Below, in pieces: positions 5,432 to 5,448 of a stretch of 5,448 bases of DNA. The position numbers and the translations under genes are program-made. The notes below the pieces were generated by a model. It was given only the letters and a program-made list of their open reading frames with translations, did no database searches and was not told the DNA's origin. Source of the stretch: Collinsella sp. GTDB lineage: Bacteria > Actinomycetota > Coriobacteriia > Coriobacteriales > Coriobacteriaceae. Position 1 is the stretch's first letter; each line of letters opens with the position of its first letter. The DNA lies in the NCBI GenBank assembly GCA_022728415.1, contig JAIJJM010000169.1:1-5448 (forward strand), in the 5' to 3' direction.

Positions 5432-5448
5432 ATGGCCCTCATCACTTC
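5432..5448 (+). CDS. Possible start of a divergent plus-strand gene (cut by the window edge)
   Basis: ATG at 5432 is preceded by GGAAG (5421-5425) at a workable spacing and opens a frame reading MALIT before the edge. A -10-like TAGAAT (5388-5393, five of six to TATAAT) lies about 38 bases upstream, but no good -35 is visible. An alternative ATG at 5415 has no ribosome binding site. Too little is present to name a product, and it may not be a gene. Confidence 0.3.

Overview
The window looks like chromosome from a high-GC Gram-positive of the Coriobacteriia, with a Collinsella-like gut bacterium the best guess. That guess rests on GC-rich third codon positions, clear GGAGG-type ribosome binding sites, a CarD/CdnL regulator and the protein flavour. 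The sequence alone does not prove the genus.

Layout, left to right. The 5' part of argS (arginyl-tRNA synthetase) lies on the minus strand and runs off the left edge. A 342-bp divergent intergenic region follows, carrying likely promoters for argS and for carD. carD (CarD/CdnL-type RNA polymerase-binding regulator) is on the plus strand and ends in a strong terminator. Next comes a plus-strand REP-associated tyrosine transposase (RAYT, Y1/IS200-like HUH enzyme) with codon use unlike its neighbours. Convergent to it is an HD-domain protein gene on the minus strand. Behind that, also on the minus strand, is proA (gamma-glutamyl phosphate reductase), complete. The last bases may be the first codons of a divergent plus-strand gene.

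The most notable feature is a 44-bp hairpin repeat present three times (1977-2020 plus; 3219-3262 minus; 3989-4032 minus). Every copy begins inside the stop codon of a host gene (carD, the HD gene, proA). Every copy has the same orientation relative to that gene, and each is followed by the gene's own, unrelated terminator hairpin. The 13-nt loop is identical in all three copies. Two stem positions have changed together in one copy, so pairing is kept. The RAYT gene sits between the first two copies, which face each other as inverted repeats. The simplest reading is a REP/RAYT system: a domesticated single-strand transposase and the short non-autonomous hairpins it mobilises or recognises, here targeted to the slot between stop codon and terminator.

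The housekeeping genes (argS, carD, proA, HD protein) do not form an obvious operon. Each seems to be a single transcription unit, and what links them is the shared 3'-end repeat.
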